NCBI RefSeq assembly: GCF_003030465.1
Contig: NZ_CP028339.1
Location: 3,542,041-3,606,040 of the forward strand
DNA from: Thauera aromatica K172
Lineage (GTDB): Bacteria; Pseudomonadota; Gammaproteobacteria; Burkholderiales; Rhodocyclaceae
Length of the DNA: 64,000 bases
Direction of reading: 5' to 3'
Part shown: piece by piece, positions 1 to 8,311 of the stretch
How the letters are laid out: each line of letters starts with the position of its first letter
Position numbering within the stretch: position 1 is the first letter of the stretch
Notes under the pieces: model-generated
Databases searched by the model: none
Seen by the model: the letters and a program-made list of their open reading frames with translations, nothing else
What the model was told of the DNA's origin: nothing
Program-made: the position numbers and the translations under genes

Positions 1-400
1 CGCCGGCCTGGCGACCTTCGCCCTGGTGCGCCTGGTACGCCTGCCCGCGCGCCTGTTCCTGTTGCCGGACGCGCTCGGGCTGGCGCTGTTTACCGTCTCC
101 GGCACCCAGGCCGCGCTGGCGCTGGGCGCGTCCTGGCTGGTGGCGAGCCTGATGGGCGTGATCACCGGAGTGTTCGGCGGCATCGTCCGCGACGTGCTGT
201 GCAACGAGCTGCCGCTGGTGTTCACCGGCGAGCTCTACGCCACCGCCTCGTGGGCCGGCGCCCTCCTCCTGCTCGGCCTGATGGCCCACGGCATCAGCCC
301 CGGCCAGGCCGCGCTGGCCGGCGGTTCGCTGACCCTGGCGCTGCGGCTGTGCGCGATCCGCTTCGGCTGGCGCCTGCCGATGTTCAAGGCCCGCAGCTGA
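1..400 (+). CDS. UPF0126/TRIC-type membrane channel (YicG-like), 5' end missing
   Basis: The reading frame is open from the left edge of the window, so this is the C-terminal part of a longer protein. It is very hydrophobic and carries the glycine-rich segment MGVITGVFGGIVRDVLCNEL followed by a segment like FTGELYAT. These are hallmarks of the second half of UPF0126 (YicG) proteins, bacterial relatives of trimeric intracellular cation channels in the inner membrane. The family is usually about 200 residues with two repeats of three helices; about 130 residues are seen here. It ends 19 bp before a convergent gene. The ion carried cannot be told from sequence. Confidence 0.85.
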   Translation, partial: AGLATFALVRLVRLPARLFLLPDALGLALFTVSGTQAALALGASWLVASLMGVITGVFGGIVRDVLCNELPLVFTGELYATASWAGALLLLGLMAHGISPGQAALAGGSLTLALRLCAIRFGWRLPMFKARS

Positions 401-419
401 CGGAGCCGCGACCGCCGGA

Positions 420-2600
420 TCAGGACACCAGGCGTTCGAACATCCCCTGCTGCCACAGCACGAAGGCGATCACGGCGACGATCAGCAGGAACATCCAGGT
501 TCCCCACGGACGCTGTTTTTCGGCATAGGGATCGGCGAGCGAACGCGAGGCGCCGGGCGGCAGCGCCGCCACCCCGGTGAGCGCGGCGCCGAACGGGATG
601 TTGATGCGTGCCCGGGTGTTCACCGCCCAGCCGTTGGCGTCGAGCAGCGGGCCGAGGTTGCGCTGGCGCAGCTTGAACCAGGCGAGCAGCATCGACGGCC
701 CCGAGATCAGCAGCAGCACGCCGACCACCACCAGCGGCATCTGCCAGGCCGGCAGCGACAGGAAGCCGGTGGCCACCGCCGCCAGCGCAGTGCCGATCGC
801 CCCCAGCGCCAGCCCGATCGCAGCGAAGATGCCGGCGAACTTGGCGATGTCGAAGGCCTGGGACGGAGCCGCCGGCGCCGGCGCGGCGGCCTTCGTCCCG
901 GCTTCGGCGACGCCGACCGCAGCGCGCTCGTCGACCGCCTTGTCGCGCGAAGCGGCGAACTTCTGGAGTTGCTCGCCGAGCATGCGACCGACGCGCTTGT
1001 ACGGCGACCAGAACGCCTGGCGCACACTGATCGGCGCTTCCACCACCTTGACCACGCTGGCGTTCCAGTCACGCCCCTGGCGGTCGTAGAACACGCCGTT
1101 GCGCCCGGGCACCATCATCTCGTCGGCATCGCCGCCGGTCATCGCGGCGACGATGGTGATCGGCGCCTCGTCCTGGCGCACACACTGGCAATACACTAGG
1201 TAGGCGCCGGACAGCGGCGCCAGCGCCGCATGCCGCCCCATGTCGGCGACGCGCAGGCACAGTTCGCAGCTGCGCTGGTCCAGGTACAGCGTGCCGACCT
1301 GGAAGATCGCCTTGTCGCCGGCATCGTAGAAGTCGCTGAGGGTGACGAAATTGCGCAGCAGGGTGACGAGGTCGCGGTGGTAGCGCACCAGGCGCTCGAG
1401 GGCGTCGATCTGCGCGGCGGCGGTTTCGGCGGCACGATCCTGCGCAATCAGCGCGCTCAGCCGGGCATGCACGCCCGCCTCGAGCAGCGCGCGCAGTTCG
1501 GCCGCAGCGAGCGCGGCGACCGGCGAAGCCGGCTTCGCCGCGAGCCAGGCGCGGTAGGCGGCGAAGCGCGCGGCGAGATCCTGCCATTCGGCCTGCGACA
1601 ACTCGGCGCGGGCCCCGAGGATGGGCTCGATCACGCGCGCCTGCAGGGCGGCGAGCGGGCCCTCCCAGGCCGGGTTGAGGCCCTCTCCCAGCGGCAGGGC
1701 CCGTCCCGGAGCGGCCCGCGCCAGCGGCAGCGCGGCAACCCCCGCGGCATCGGTCCCCAAGGTCTGCACGGCTAGCTCCGCATACGCCGCGTCGGCCGGA
1801 TTGAGCGCGGTCGCGGCGCGTTCGTCGAACGCGGCGAGGCGGCAGCGGGTGAAGTAGTCCTCGACCTTGGCACACACCGCGTCGAACACCGCCGCGGCTT
1901 CGGCCGTGGCCTCCCCCAGCGGGAGCACGGTCTGCGGCGCGGCTTCGGCCTCGGCATGCCAGTCGGACACCGCCTGCGCCGCGGCGAAGAAGGTATCGGC
2001 GCGGTCCTGGTCGACGCCCGGCCGCCCGCTGCGGTCGTCGACGCTCCCCAGGGTGTCGACGATGAGGCCGATCGCCTTCACCAGTGCCGGATCGGACGTC
2101 GTTTCGGCAGCGAGTTCGGCGGGGACGATGCCGTCACCGTTGAAGTGCTCCGGTGCGAACAGGCGGGTGGTGTCGGCCAGATCGGCCACCGCGATCGCGC
2201 TGGCCTCGGGTTTACCGAGATAGGCCAGCGCCTTTTGCGCCGTCGCCAGCAGCTTTCCGCCTTCCGGATGGGCGCTGTCGATCGCCGCCAGCGGCAGCGC
2301 ATCGGCGCCGCGGAACAGCCCGTCCGGATCCTTCAGCACCGCACACACCCAGCGCGCGGCGGCGATCACTTCGGGGGCGCGGATGCGGCCGTCGCTGTCG
2401 GTGTCGAGCAGCTGCAGCGTGCGGCTGTCGAACTCCAGCCCGGAAGTCGGGCAAGCGAGCACCGACCACAGCTTCTGGTCGAGCTCGCCGAGGTGGCGCA
2501 GATCGTCCACCGTGTCGATGCGGACCTGGTCGAAACCGCCGGAGCGGAAAAAACGCCACGTATGGCCACTGCGCCTGTCGCTGTTCGTGTTCACCTTCAT
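420..2600 (-). CDS. EF-hand-like, C-terminally membrane-anchored protein of unknown function
   Basis: I do not recognise a named family. The 726-residue protein has a perfect 12-residue calcium-binding EF-hand loop near residue 66 (DTDSDGRIRAPE: D-x-D-x-D-G-x-I-x3-E). A long, Ala-rich and probably helical middle part follows. There are three predicted membrane segments after about residue 575, the last one close to the C-terminus. No signal peptide is evident, so the N-terminal domain is probably cytoplasmic and the protein anchored by its tail. The ATG at 2600 was preferred over an in-frame GTG 15 bp upstream. A calcium-responsive role is inference from the single loop. Confidence 0.75.
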   Translation of the reverse strand: MKVNTNSDRRSGHTWRFFRSGGFDQVRIDTVDDLRHLGELDQKLWSVLACPTSGLEFDSRTLQLLDTDSDGRIRAPEVIAAARWVCAVLKDPDGLFRGADALPLAAIDSAHPEGGKLLATAQKALAYLGKPEASAIAVADLADTTRLFAPEHFNGDGIVPAELAAETTSDPALVKAIGLIVDTLGSVDDRSGRPGVDQDRADTFFAAAQAVSDWHAEAEAAPQTVLPLGEATAEAAAVFDAVCAKVEDYFTRCRLAAFDERAATALNPADAAYAELAVQTLGTDAAGVAALPLARAAPGRALPLGEGLNPAWEGPLAALQARVIEPILGARAELSQAEWQDLAARFAAYRAWLAAKPASPVAALAAAELRALLEAGVHARLSALIAQDRAAETAAAQIDALERLVRYHRDLVTLLRNFVTLSDFYDAGDKAIFQVGTLYLDQRSCELCLRVADMGRHAALAPLSGAYLVYCQCVRQDEAPITIVAAMTGGDADEMMVPGRNGVFYDRQGRDWNASVVKVVEAPISVRQAFWSPYKRVGRMLGEQLQKFAASRDKAVDERAAVGVAEAGTKAAAPAPAAPSQAFDIAKFAGIFAAIGLALGAIGTALAAVATGFLSLPAWQMPLVVVGVLLLISGPSMLLAWFKLRQRNLGPLLDANGWAVNTRARINIPFGAALTGVAALPPGASRSLADPYAEKQRPWGTWMFLLIVAVIAFVLWQQGMFERLVS

Positions 2601-2711
2601 CCCCCCGATCGGCACCGGTCACGCCGGCATGCGGGAAATATTGCGCTGGAATCGCCCGGGCGACAACAGGACAGGAACACGGGCGCGATTCAGCGCAGGA
2701 GGGCGCGCCGC

Positions 2712-3356
2712 TCAGCGATAACGCCCGCCGACGAAAGGATTGCTCTCGCGTTCCTCGCCGAACGTGGAAGTGGGGCCGTGGCCGGGAATGAAGGTGATAT
2801 CGTCACCCAGGGGGAAGAGCTTGTCGCGGATCGAATGGATCAGGGTCTGATGGTCGCCGCGGGGGAAGTCGGTGCGCCCGATCGAGCCGGCGAACAGCAC
2901 GTCGCCGACGATCGCCAGGCGCGCTCCAGTATGAACGAACACGACATGGCCGGGCGTATGGCCGGGGGCATGAATGACCTGCAAGCTCTCCTCGCCGACG
3001 GTGACGGTGTCGCCGTCGTGCAGCCAGCGGTCAGGCTCGAAGGCCTCGACGTCGGGAAAGCCGAAAGTGCGGCTCTGCTCCGGCATCCCTTCGATCCAGA
3101 AGCGGTCTTCTTCCTGCGGGCCTTCGATCGGCACGCCCAGCTCACGGGCGAGCTTCGCGGTGCCGCCGGCATGGTCGATGTGGCCATGGGTGACGAGGAT
3201 CCGCTCCACCGTCACCCCGAGCTCGCGCACCGCGGCGAGGATGCGGTCGAGGTCGCCGCCGGGGTCCACCACCGCCGCCTTCTTGCTGCGGTCGCACCAC
3301 AGGATGCTGCAGTTCTGCTCGAAGGGGGTGACCGGGACGATGCTGACCTGGATCAT
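2712..3356 (-). CDS. MBL-fold hydrolase, YcbL-type hydroxyacylglutathione hydrolase (glyoxalase II-like)
   Basis: This 214-residue metallo-beta-lactamase-fold protein carries the metal-binding motif THGHIDHAGG at about residue 55, a later HAPGHTPGHVVF segment, a GDVLF aspartate and a C-terminal FIPGHG histidine. That is the complete ligand set of a dinuclear metal site. Length and the short C-terminus fit the YcbL (type II glyoxalase II) group, which hydrolyses S-lactoylglutathione or similar thioesters in the cytoplasm. An AGGAG ribosome site lies about 9 bp before the ATG. Persulfide dioxygenase relatives are an alternative. Confidence 0.87.
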   Translation of the reverse strand: MIQVSIVPVTPFEQNCSILWCDRSKKAAVVDPGGDLDRILAAVRELGVTVERILVTHGHIDHAGGTAKLARELGVPIEGPQEEDRFWIEGMPEQSRTFGFPDVEAFEPDRWLHDGDTVTVGEESLQVIHAPGHTPGHVVFVHTGARLAIVGDVLFAGSIGRTDFPRGDHQTLIHSIRDKLFPLGDDITFIPGHGPTSTFGEERESNPFVGGRYR

Positions 3357-3427
3357 GGGAAGACACTCCTGAATTCATTGGGACGGGCGGCAGTTTAACC
3401 GATCGGCCTTGTACCGCCGCAGACGTG

Positions 3428-3463
3428 AAAAACCCGCCCGGCGACAACGGCCGCGGGGCGGGC
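3428..3463 (-). terminator. Intrinsic terminator of gdhA
   Basis: On the minus strand a GC-rich hairpin, arms CCCGCCC and GGGCGGG, is followed directly by five T residues. It lies about 40 bp after the gdhA stop codon. Confidence 0.75.
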
Positions 3464-3504
3464 GAAAGGTAGGCGGCAGCGCCTCCAGCCGCAGCCGGAC
3501 GGGC

Positions 3505-4848
3505 TCAGATCACGCCCTGGGCGAGCATCGCGTCGGCGACCTTGACGAAGCCGGCGACGTTGGCGCCGTCGGAGTAGCTCACCGTACCGTCATCGCGCTG
3601 GCCGTACTTCAGGCAGGCGGCGTGGATGCCGAGCATGATTTCCTGCAGGCGGCCATCGACTTCGTCGCGCGTCCACGACATGCGCATCGCGTTCTGGCTC
3701 ATCTCCAGGCCGGAGGTGGCGACGCCACCGGCGTTGCTCGCCTTGCCCGGGGCGTAGAGCACGCCGTTGTGCTCGAACACCTTCACCGCTTCGGCGGTGC
3801 TGGGCATGTTGGCGCCTTCGGCGACGGCGATCACACCGTTCTTGACCAGGGTCGCGGCGTCATTGGCGTCGAGCTCGTTCTGGGTCGCGCACGGCAGCGC
3901 GACTTCGACCGGCACATGCCACGGACGCACGCCCGGCTCGAAGCGGGCGCCGACACGCTCGGCGTACTCGGCGACGCGGCCGTAATAGTGGTTCTTGATT
4001 TCCATGAGGACGGCCAGCTTGTCGTGGGTGAAGCCTTCCTCGTCGATCACCGTGCCGCTCGAATCCGAGCAGGTGATCGGCTTCGCGCCGAGCTGGAGCA
4101 GCTTCTCGATGGCGTACTGGGCGACGTTGCCCGAGCCAGACACCGACACGCGCATCCCGGCGAAATCGCGCCCGGCATGCTCGAGCATGGCCTGGGCGAA
4201 ATACACCGTGCCATAGCCGGTCGATTCGGGACGGATCAGCGAGCCGCCGAACGCGAGGCCCTTGCCGGTGAACACGCACGAGGCGTCGTTCGACAGCTTC
4301 TTCATCATCCCCGTCATGAAGCCAACCTCGCGCCCGCCGACGCCGATGTCGCCGGCGGGAACGTCGGTGTCGGAGCCGATGTGGCGATACAGTTCACTGA
4401 CGAAGGCCTGGCAGAAGCGCATCACTTCGCCGGGGCTGCGGCCCTTCGGATCGAAGTCGGAACCGCCCTTGCCACCGCCCATCGGCAGCGTGGTGAGCGC
4501 GTTCTTGAAAGTCTGCTCGAAGGCGAGGAACTTCAGGATCGACAGGTTCACCGAGGGATGGAAGCGCAGGCCGCCCTTGTAAGGGCCGATGGCCGAGCTG
4601 TGCTGGATGCGATAACCGCGATTGACCTGCACATCGCCGCGGTCGTCCACCCAGGACACGCGGAACATGATCACGCGCTCGGGCTCGATCAGCCGGTCGA
4701 GGAGGGAATGCTCGGCATAACGTTGATTCGCAGAAATGAAGGGCCACAGGCTCTCCATGACTTCACTGACCGCCTGCAGGTATTCGGGCTGGCCGGGGTT
4801 GCGTTGTTCAACGTAAGCCAGGAACTCCTCGAGAGACTGATATTTCAT
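3505..4848 (-). CDS. gdhA: NADP-specific glutamate dehydrogenase
   Basis: GdhA makes glutamate from 2-oxoglutarate and ammonium with NADPH, a main entry of nitrogen into metabolism. Starting at the ATG at 4848 (MKYQSLEEFLAYVEQRNPGQ) the protein is 447 residues, the same length as E. coli GdhA, so an upstream in-frame extension was rejected. Visible motifs include the catalytic segment LPMGGGKGGSDFDPKG, the substrate-binding PYKGGLRFHPSVN segment, the PAGDIGVGGREVGF segment and the GSGNVAQYA nucleotide-binding motif. It is a single gene with its own terminator. The upstream region carries a sigma-54-like promoter, an NtrC-like site and a large hairpin, which points to nitrogen control. Confidence 0.97.
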   Translation of the reverse strand: MKYQSLEEFLAYVEQRNPGQPEYLQAVSEVMESLWPFISANQRYAEHSLLDRLIEPERVIMFRVSWVDDRGDVQVNRGYRIQHSSAIGPYKGGLRFHPSVNLSILKFLAFEQTFKNALTTLPMGGGKGGSDFDPKGRSPGEVMRFCQAFVSELYRHIGSDTDVPAGDIGVGGREVGFMTGMMKKLSNDASCVFTGKGLAFGGSLIRPESTGYGTVYFAQAMLEHAGRDFAGMRVSVSGSGNVAQYAIEKLLQLGAKPITCSDSSGTVIDEEGFTHDKLAVLMEIKNHYYGRVAEYAERVGARFEPGVRPWHVPVEVALPCATQNELDANDAATLVKNGVIAVAEGANMPSTAEAVKVFEHNGVLYAPGKASNAGGVATSGLEMSQNAMRMSWTRDEVDGRLQEIMLGIHAACLKYGQRDDGTVSYSDGANVAGFVKVADAMLAQGVI

Positions 4849-4898
4849 GGTATTGAGCCTGTAGGTAGGGTGAATTGAAAATGGAGCGGACAGACACG

Positions 4899-4940
4899 CG
4901 CACGCGATGATCTCGGTTTTACCCGAAATCATCGCGTGCG
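4899..4940. repeat. Perfect 13-bp inverted repeat in the gdhA leader
   Basis: The arms CGCACGCGATGAT (4899-4911) and ATCATCGCGTGCG (4928-4940) are perfectly complementary and separated by 16 bp that can pair further through TCGG/CCGA. If transcription starts near 4943, as the sigma-54-like promoter predicts, the gdhA mRNA would begin with this stem-loop. It could be a regulator site, an mRNA-stabilising structure or an attenuation element; the sequence does not decide. Confidence 0.65.
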
Positions 4941-4953
4941 AACCCCAATATTG

Positions 4954-4969
4954 TGCATCAAATTCCCCA
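4954..4969 (-). promoter_or_regulatory. Sigma-54-like -24/-12 promoter of gdhA
   Basis: Read on the minus strand, TGG is followed after ten bases by GCA (TGG-N9-TGCA), the invariant spacing of sigma-54 promoters. The CAC after TGG is not kept, so the match is partial. It predicts a start near 4943, about 95 bp before the gdhA ATG. Confidence 0.45.
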
Positions 4970-5013
4970 TGTTGGTGCGCAATGCGTCAAAAATTTTTAT
5001 TTCCCCTCTTCGA

Positions 5014-5030
5014 TGCACCATGGCGGTGCG
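5014..5030. promoter_or_regulatory. NtrC-like binding site upstream of gdhA
   Basis: TGCACC-N5-GGTGCG differs in one base from the NtrC consensus TGCACC-N5-GGTGCA. Its centre is about 79 bp upstream of the predicted sigma-54 start, a normal enhancer distance. It also lies about 100 bp before the divergent thioesterase gene. Confidence 0.5.
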
Positions 5031-5127
5031 GCCGGGGTAGGCCGATGCGGAATCCCGGCCGGATTGCGCCGCCGTCCTCCAAGCTCTTATCCTTCTTCTT
5101 TCCGCCCGATCCGCCCCCACTCCCGCC

Positions 5128-5556
5128 ATGGCCCGCATCCGAATCGAACTTCCCGCCACCTTCGCCTTCCGGACCAGCATCCCGCTGCTGATCTCGCACA
5201 TCAACTACGGCAACCATCTCGACAACGCCCAACTGCTCGGCGTGGTTTCCGAAGCGCGGGTGCGTTTCCTGAAATCAATGGGCTACACCGAACTCGACGT
5301 CGAAGGCTGCGGCATCATCGTCGCCGACGCCGCCGTCCAGTACCGCGCCGAAGCCTTCCACGGCGAAACGATGACGGTCGACATGACCGCCGCCGACTTC
5401 CACGAACACGGCTGCGACCTTGCATGGCGGATATCGGACCAGGCCAGCGGGCGCGAAGTGGCGCGCGGCAAGACCGGGATCATGTTCTTCGATTACGGCG
5501 CGCGGCAAAAGGCACCCGTTCCGCAGCGCTTTCGCCGGCGCTTCGCCGCATCCTGA
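5128..5556 (+). CDS. Hotdog-fold acyl-CoA thioesterase (4HBT/YbgC-like)
   Basis: This is a 142-residue single hotdog domain. The segment ISHINYGNHLDNAQLL corresponds to the 4HBT active-site region (D/H-x-N-x-GH-x-(D/N)N), and VQYRAEAFHGETM to the following strand typical of acyl-CoA thioester hydrolases. Such enzymes release CoA from acyl or aryl thioesters in the cytoplasm. Only 19 bp separate it from the flavoprotein gene downstream, so the two may be cotranscribed. The usual catalytic Asp is replaced in the HINYGNH context, so substrate cannot be predicted. Confidence 0.82.
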   Translation: MARIRIELPATFAFRTSIPLLISHINYGNHLDNAQLLGVVSEARVRFLKSMGYTELDVEGCGIIVADAAVQYRAEAFHGETMTVDMTAADFHEHGCDLAWRISDQASGREVARGKTGIMFFDYGARQKAPVPQRFRRRFAAS

Positions 5557-5575
5557 AGCGCCCCCGCCCCCCGAC

Positions 5576-6862
5576 ATGCACAGTGCAGCCCCCCCGGAGC
5601 AGCCCTCCCCACACCCCCGCGTTGCCGTGATCGGCGGCGGTCCGGCCGGCCTGATGGCGGCCGAAACCCTGGCCGGCACCGGCGTGGACGTCACCGTGTT
5701 CGACGCCATGCCCTCGGTCGGGCGCAAGTTCCTGCTCGCCGGGCGCGGCGGGCTCAACCTCACCCACAGCGAGGCGGCCGACACCTTCCTCACCCGCTAT
5801 GGCGAGCGCCGCGACGCCCTCGCACCGATGCTCGCCGCCTTCGGCCCGCAGGCGCTGCGCGAATGGGCGCACGGCCTCGGGGTGGAGACCTTCATCGGCA
5901 GTTCCGGGCGCGTGTTTCCGCGCGAAATGAAGGCGGCGCCGCTGCTGCGCGCCTGGCTGGCGCGGCTGCGCGCGGCCGGCGTGCACTTCGCCGTACGCCA
6001 CCGCTGGCTGGGCTGGGCCGGGAGCGGCACGGCGCTGCGCTTTGCCGCCCCGGGCGGAGAACGCACGGTCGCGGCCGACGCCGTGGTGCTCGCGCTGGGC
6101 GGCGGCAGCTGGGCCAGGCTGGGCTCGGACGGCGCCTGGGTGGCGCCGCTGCGCGCCGCCGGAGTCGACGTCGCCACGCTGCAGCCGGCCAACTGCGGCT
6201 TCGACATCGGCTGGAGCGCGCACTTCGCCGAGCGCTTCCGCGGCCAGCCGCTGAAATCGGTCGCCGCCCGCGTCACCGACGCCGGCGGCCGCGTGCACCA
6301 GCGTGCCGGCGAAGCCCTGATTTCCGCCACCGGCATCGAAGGCGGACTGATCTACGTCTTGTCGGCGGTGCTGCGCGACACCCTGCGCGCCCAGGGCAGC
6401 GTCACCCTCCATCTCGACCTCGCCCCCGGGCGCAGCCTCGAGCGCCTGGCCGCCGAGCTTTCCCGGCCGCGCGGTCGCCGCTCGCTGGCCAGCCACCTGC
6501 AAGGCCAGGCCGGAATCAAGGGAGTCAAGGCCGGGCTGCTGCACGAATGCCTGGGGAAAGCCGATTTCGACGATCCCGCCCGCCTCGCCGCCGGGATCAA
6601 GGCGCTGCCGCTGCGCCCGGCCGCGCCGCGCCCGCTCGACGAGGCGATCAGCAGCGCCGGTGGCGTGCGCTTCGAAGCGCTGGACTCGAAGCTGATGCTG
6701 CAGGCGGTTCCCGGCGTGTTCTGCGCCGGCGAAATGCTCGACTGGGAAGCGCCCACTGGCGGCTACCTGCTCACCGCCTGCTTCGCCAGCGGCGCGGCCG
6801 CCGGGCGCGGCGTGCGGGCGTGGCTGCAGGACCGCACGCCGCGCCCGGCGGCCGGTGGATGA
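5576..6862 (+). CDS. HI0933/YhiN-family FAD-dependent flavoprotein
   Basis: This 428-residue protein begins with a dinucleotide-binding fold (VAVIGGGPAGLMAAE, residues 16-30) and then VGRKFLLAGRGGLNLTHSE, the RGGLN signature of the HI0933 (YhiN) family. The C-terminal CAGEMLDWEAPTGGYLLTAC segment closes the FAD site. Family members are predicted oxidoreductases, but their substrates are unknown. The ATG at 5576 is chosen because it lies just before the nucleotide-binding fold; an earlier in-frame start would overlap the thioesterase gene. The G+C-rich third positions match the chromosome. Confidence 0.88.
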   Translation: MHSAAPPEQPSPHPRVAVIGGGPAGLMAAETLAGTGVDVTVFDAMPSVGRKFLLAGRGGLNLTHSEAADTFLTRYGERRDALAPMLAAFGPQALREWAHGLGVETFIGSSGRVFPREMKAAPLLRAWLARLRAAGVHFAVRHRWLGWAGSGTALRFAAPGGERTVAADAVVLALGGGSWARLGSDGAWVAPLRAAGVDVATLQPANCGFDIGWSAHFAERFRGQPLKSVAARVTDAGGRVHQRAGEALISATGIEGGLIYVLSAVLRDTLRAQGSVTLHLDLAPGRSLERLAAELSRPRGRRSLASHLQGQAGIKGVKAGLLHECLGKADFDDPARLAAGIKALPLRPAAPRPLDEAISSAGGVRFEALDSKLMLQAVPGVFCAGEMLDWEAPTGGYLLTACFASGAAAGRGVRAWLQDRTPRPAAGG

Positions 6863-6964
6863 AAGAGATCGCGGCAAGGGATCGCTGAACGGAGCGGGCG
6901 AACAGGGCCGGACGAAGAAAGCCGGCGGCGTCTCACCCGGGCCTGGGCAACCGGGCTGGCCTCG

Positions 6965-8245
6965 TCACCGCGGGTCGGAAGAGCATCCGCGCTCGCGGGC
7001 CACGACCACCGCCTCGAGGCGGCGCAGATACAGGGCGAGGCCGAACACGGCGAGCACGCACGCCCCGACGGCGAGGCTCACCCCGGGCCAGCGCCCCCAG
7101 CTCCAGGCCAGACCGGCGAGGGAACCCGGGATGCTGGCCCCCAGGTAATAGCCGGTGAGGTACAGCGCCGCGGCCAGCGCCCGCCGCTCGCCCGCGCGCG
7201 CGCCGACCCAGCCGCTGGCGGTGGCGTGGGCGCCGAAAAAGCCGAAGGTGAACAAGGCCACGCCCCCCATCACGGCAGGGAGCGATTCAGGCACGGTCAG
7301 CCCCAGGCCGAGCCCCATCACCGCCACCATGATCCACAGCACCTGCCTGCGTCCGATCCGATCGACCAGCCGCCCCGACCACGCCGAAGCCCAGGTGCCC
7401 AGCACGTAGAGCAGGAAAATGGCTCCGATCGCGCTCTGCCCCAATTCGAAAGGCGCGGCCTCGAGGCGGAAACCGAGATAATTGTAGAGCCCGACGAATG
7501 CCCCCATCAGCAGGAAGGAGGACAGGAACAGGACGGGCAGGCCGGGGTCCCGGAACATGCGGCCCAGATCGGCGACGAGGGCGGCAGGCTGCATGCTGCG
7601 CGGCTGGAAATGACGCGACGCCGGCACGCATTTCCAGAACAGCAGGGCGGCCGCGAGTCCGATCAGGCCGAGGACCAGGAAGGCGCTCTGCCAGTCGCTC
7701 CACTCGGTGACCAGCGCGGCGATGAAGCGCCCGCTCATTCCCCCCAGGGCGTTGCCGGCGATGTAGAGCCCCATCGCCCGGCCTCTGGCGTCGGGGGCGA
7801 TTTCCTCCCCCAGCCAGGCCATCGCCGCAGCAGGCAGCCCAGCGATGGAAATGCCGAGCAGGGTGCGCAGGACCAACAGTTGCTGGAAATCCTCCACCAG
7901 CGGCATCAGCAGGGCAAAGAAGGCCGAGCCGGCGAGCGAGCATTTCATCAACCGCGCCCGGCCGAAGCGGTCCGACAGCAGGCTGGCGGGCACCAGCATC
8001 AGCGCGAGCGCCGCCGTAGCGACCGAAACCGACAGGCTGGCGCTGGCCGGTGCCACGCCGAAATACGCGGAAAACAGGGGGAGCAAGGGCTGGGGGCCGT
8101 ACAGCAGGCAGAACGTGGCGAAGCCGCCGACGAACATGGCGAAATTGGCCCGCCGGTAGGCGGCCGTGCCGGCGGCGAGGTGGCTGGATTCCCGGGGAGC
8201 GGTGGACATGGGCGCAGGCGTTCGGAGGTAGGCGTTCGAGGGCAT
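6965..8245 (-). CDS. MFS transporter, YnfM/arabinose-efflux-like
   Basis: This 426-residue protein has about twelve hydrophobic segments. The segment between helices 2 and 3, LLSDRFGRARLMKCSLAG, is the major facilitator signature, and the second copy is LVDRIGRRQVLWIMV. The overall pattern resembles the YnfM inner-membrane drug/sugar efflux group. It is transcribed divergently from a LysR-type regulator gene with 66 bp between them, so regulation by that protein is likely. The substrate is unknown. Confidence 0.85.
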   Translation of the reverse strand: MPSNAYLRTPAPMSTAPRESSHLAAGTAAYRRANFAMFVGGFATFCLLYGPQPLLPLFSAYFGVAPASASLSVSVATAALALMLVPASLLSDRFGRARLMKCSLAGSAFFALLMPLVEDFQQLLVLRTLLGISIAGLPAAAMAWLGEEIAPDARGRAMGLYIAGNALGGMSGRFIAALVTEWSDWQSAFLVLGLIGLAAALLFWKCVPASRHFQPRSMQPAALVADLGRMFRDPGLPVLFLSSFLLMGAFVGLYNYLGFRLEAAPFELGQSAIGAIFLLYVLGTWASAWSGRLVDRIGRRQVLWIMVAVMGLGLGLTVPESLPAVMGGVALFTFGFFGAHATASGWVGARAGERRALAAALYLTGYYLGASIPGSLAGLAWSWGRWPGVSLAVGACVLAVFGLALYLRRLEAVVVARERGCSSDPR

Positions 8246-8294
8246 CCTAGTTGCCCTTTTACACCCAGTCCAATATATTTAATAACAGCAAATA

Positions 8295-8309
8295 ATCTAA
8301 AAAATAGAT
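8295..8309. promoter_or_regulatory. Palindrome at the LysR gene start
   Basis: ATCTA-AAAAA-TAGAT is a perfect short inverted repeat ending two bases before the regulator's ATG, in an A+T-rich 66-bp divergent promoter. It may be a LysR-type autoregulatory site. Confidence 0.35.
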
Positions 8310-8311
8310 CA

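Noticed and set aside
3409-4878. Long plus-strand frame opposite gdhA
   Set aside because: It is an antisense shadow of a high-GC gene; its translation is Ala/Gly/His/Arg-rich without domains.
4849-4932. 28-residue N-terminal extension of GdhA
   Set aside because: It would be translated from the hairpin and promoter region, and the shorter form has exactly the usual length.
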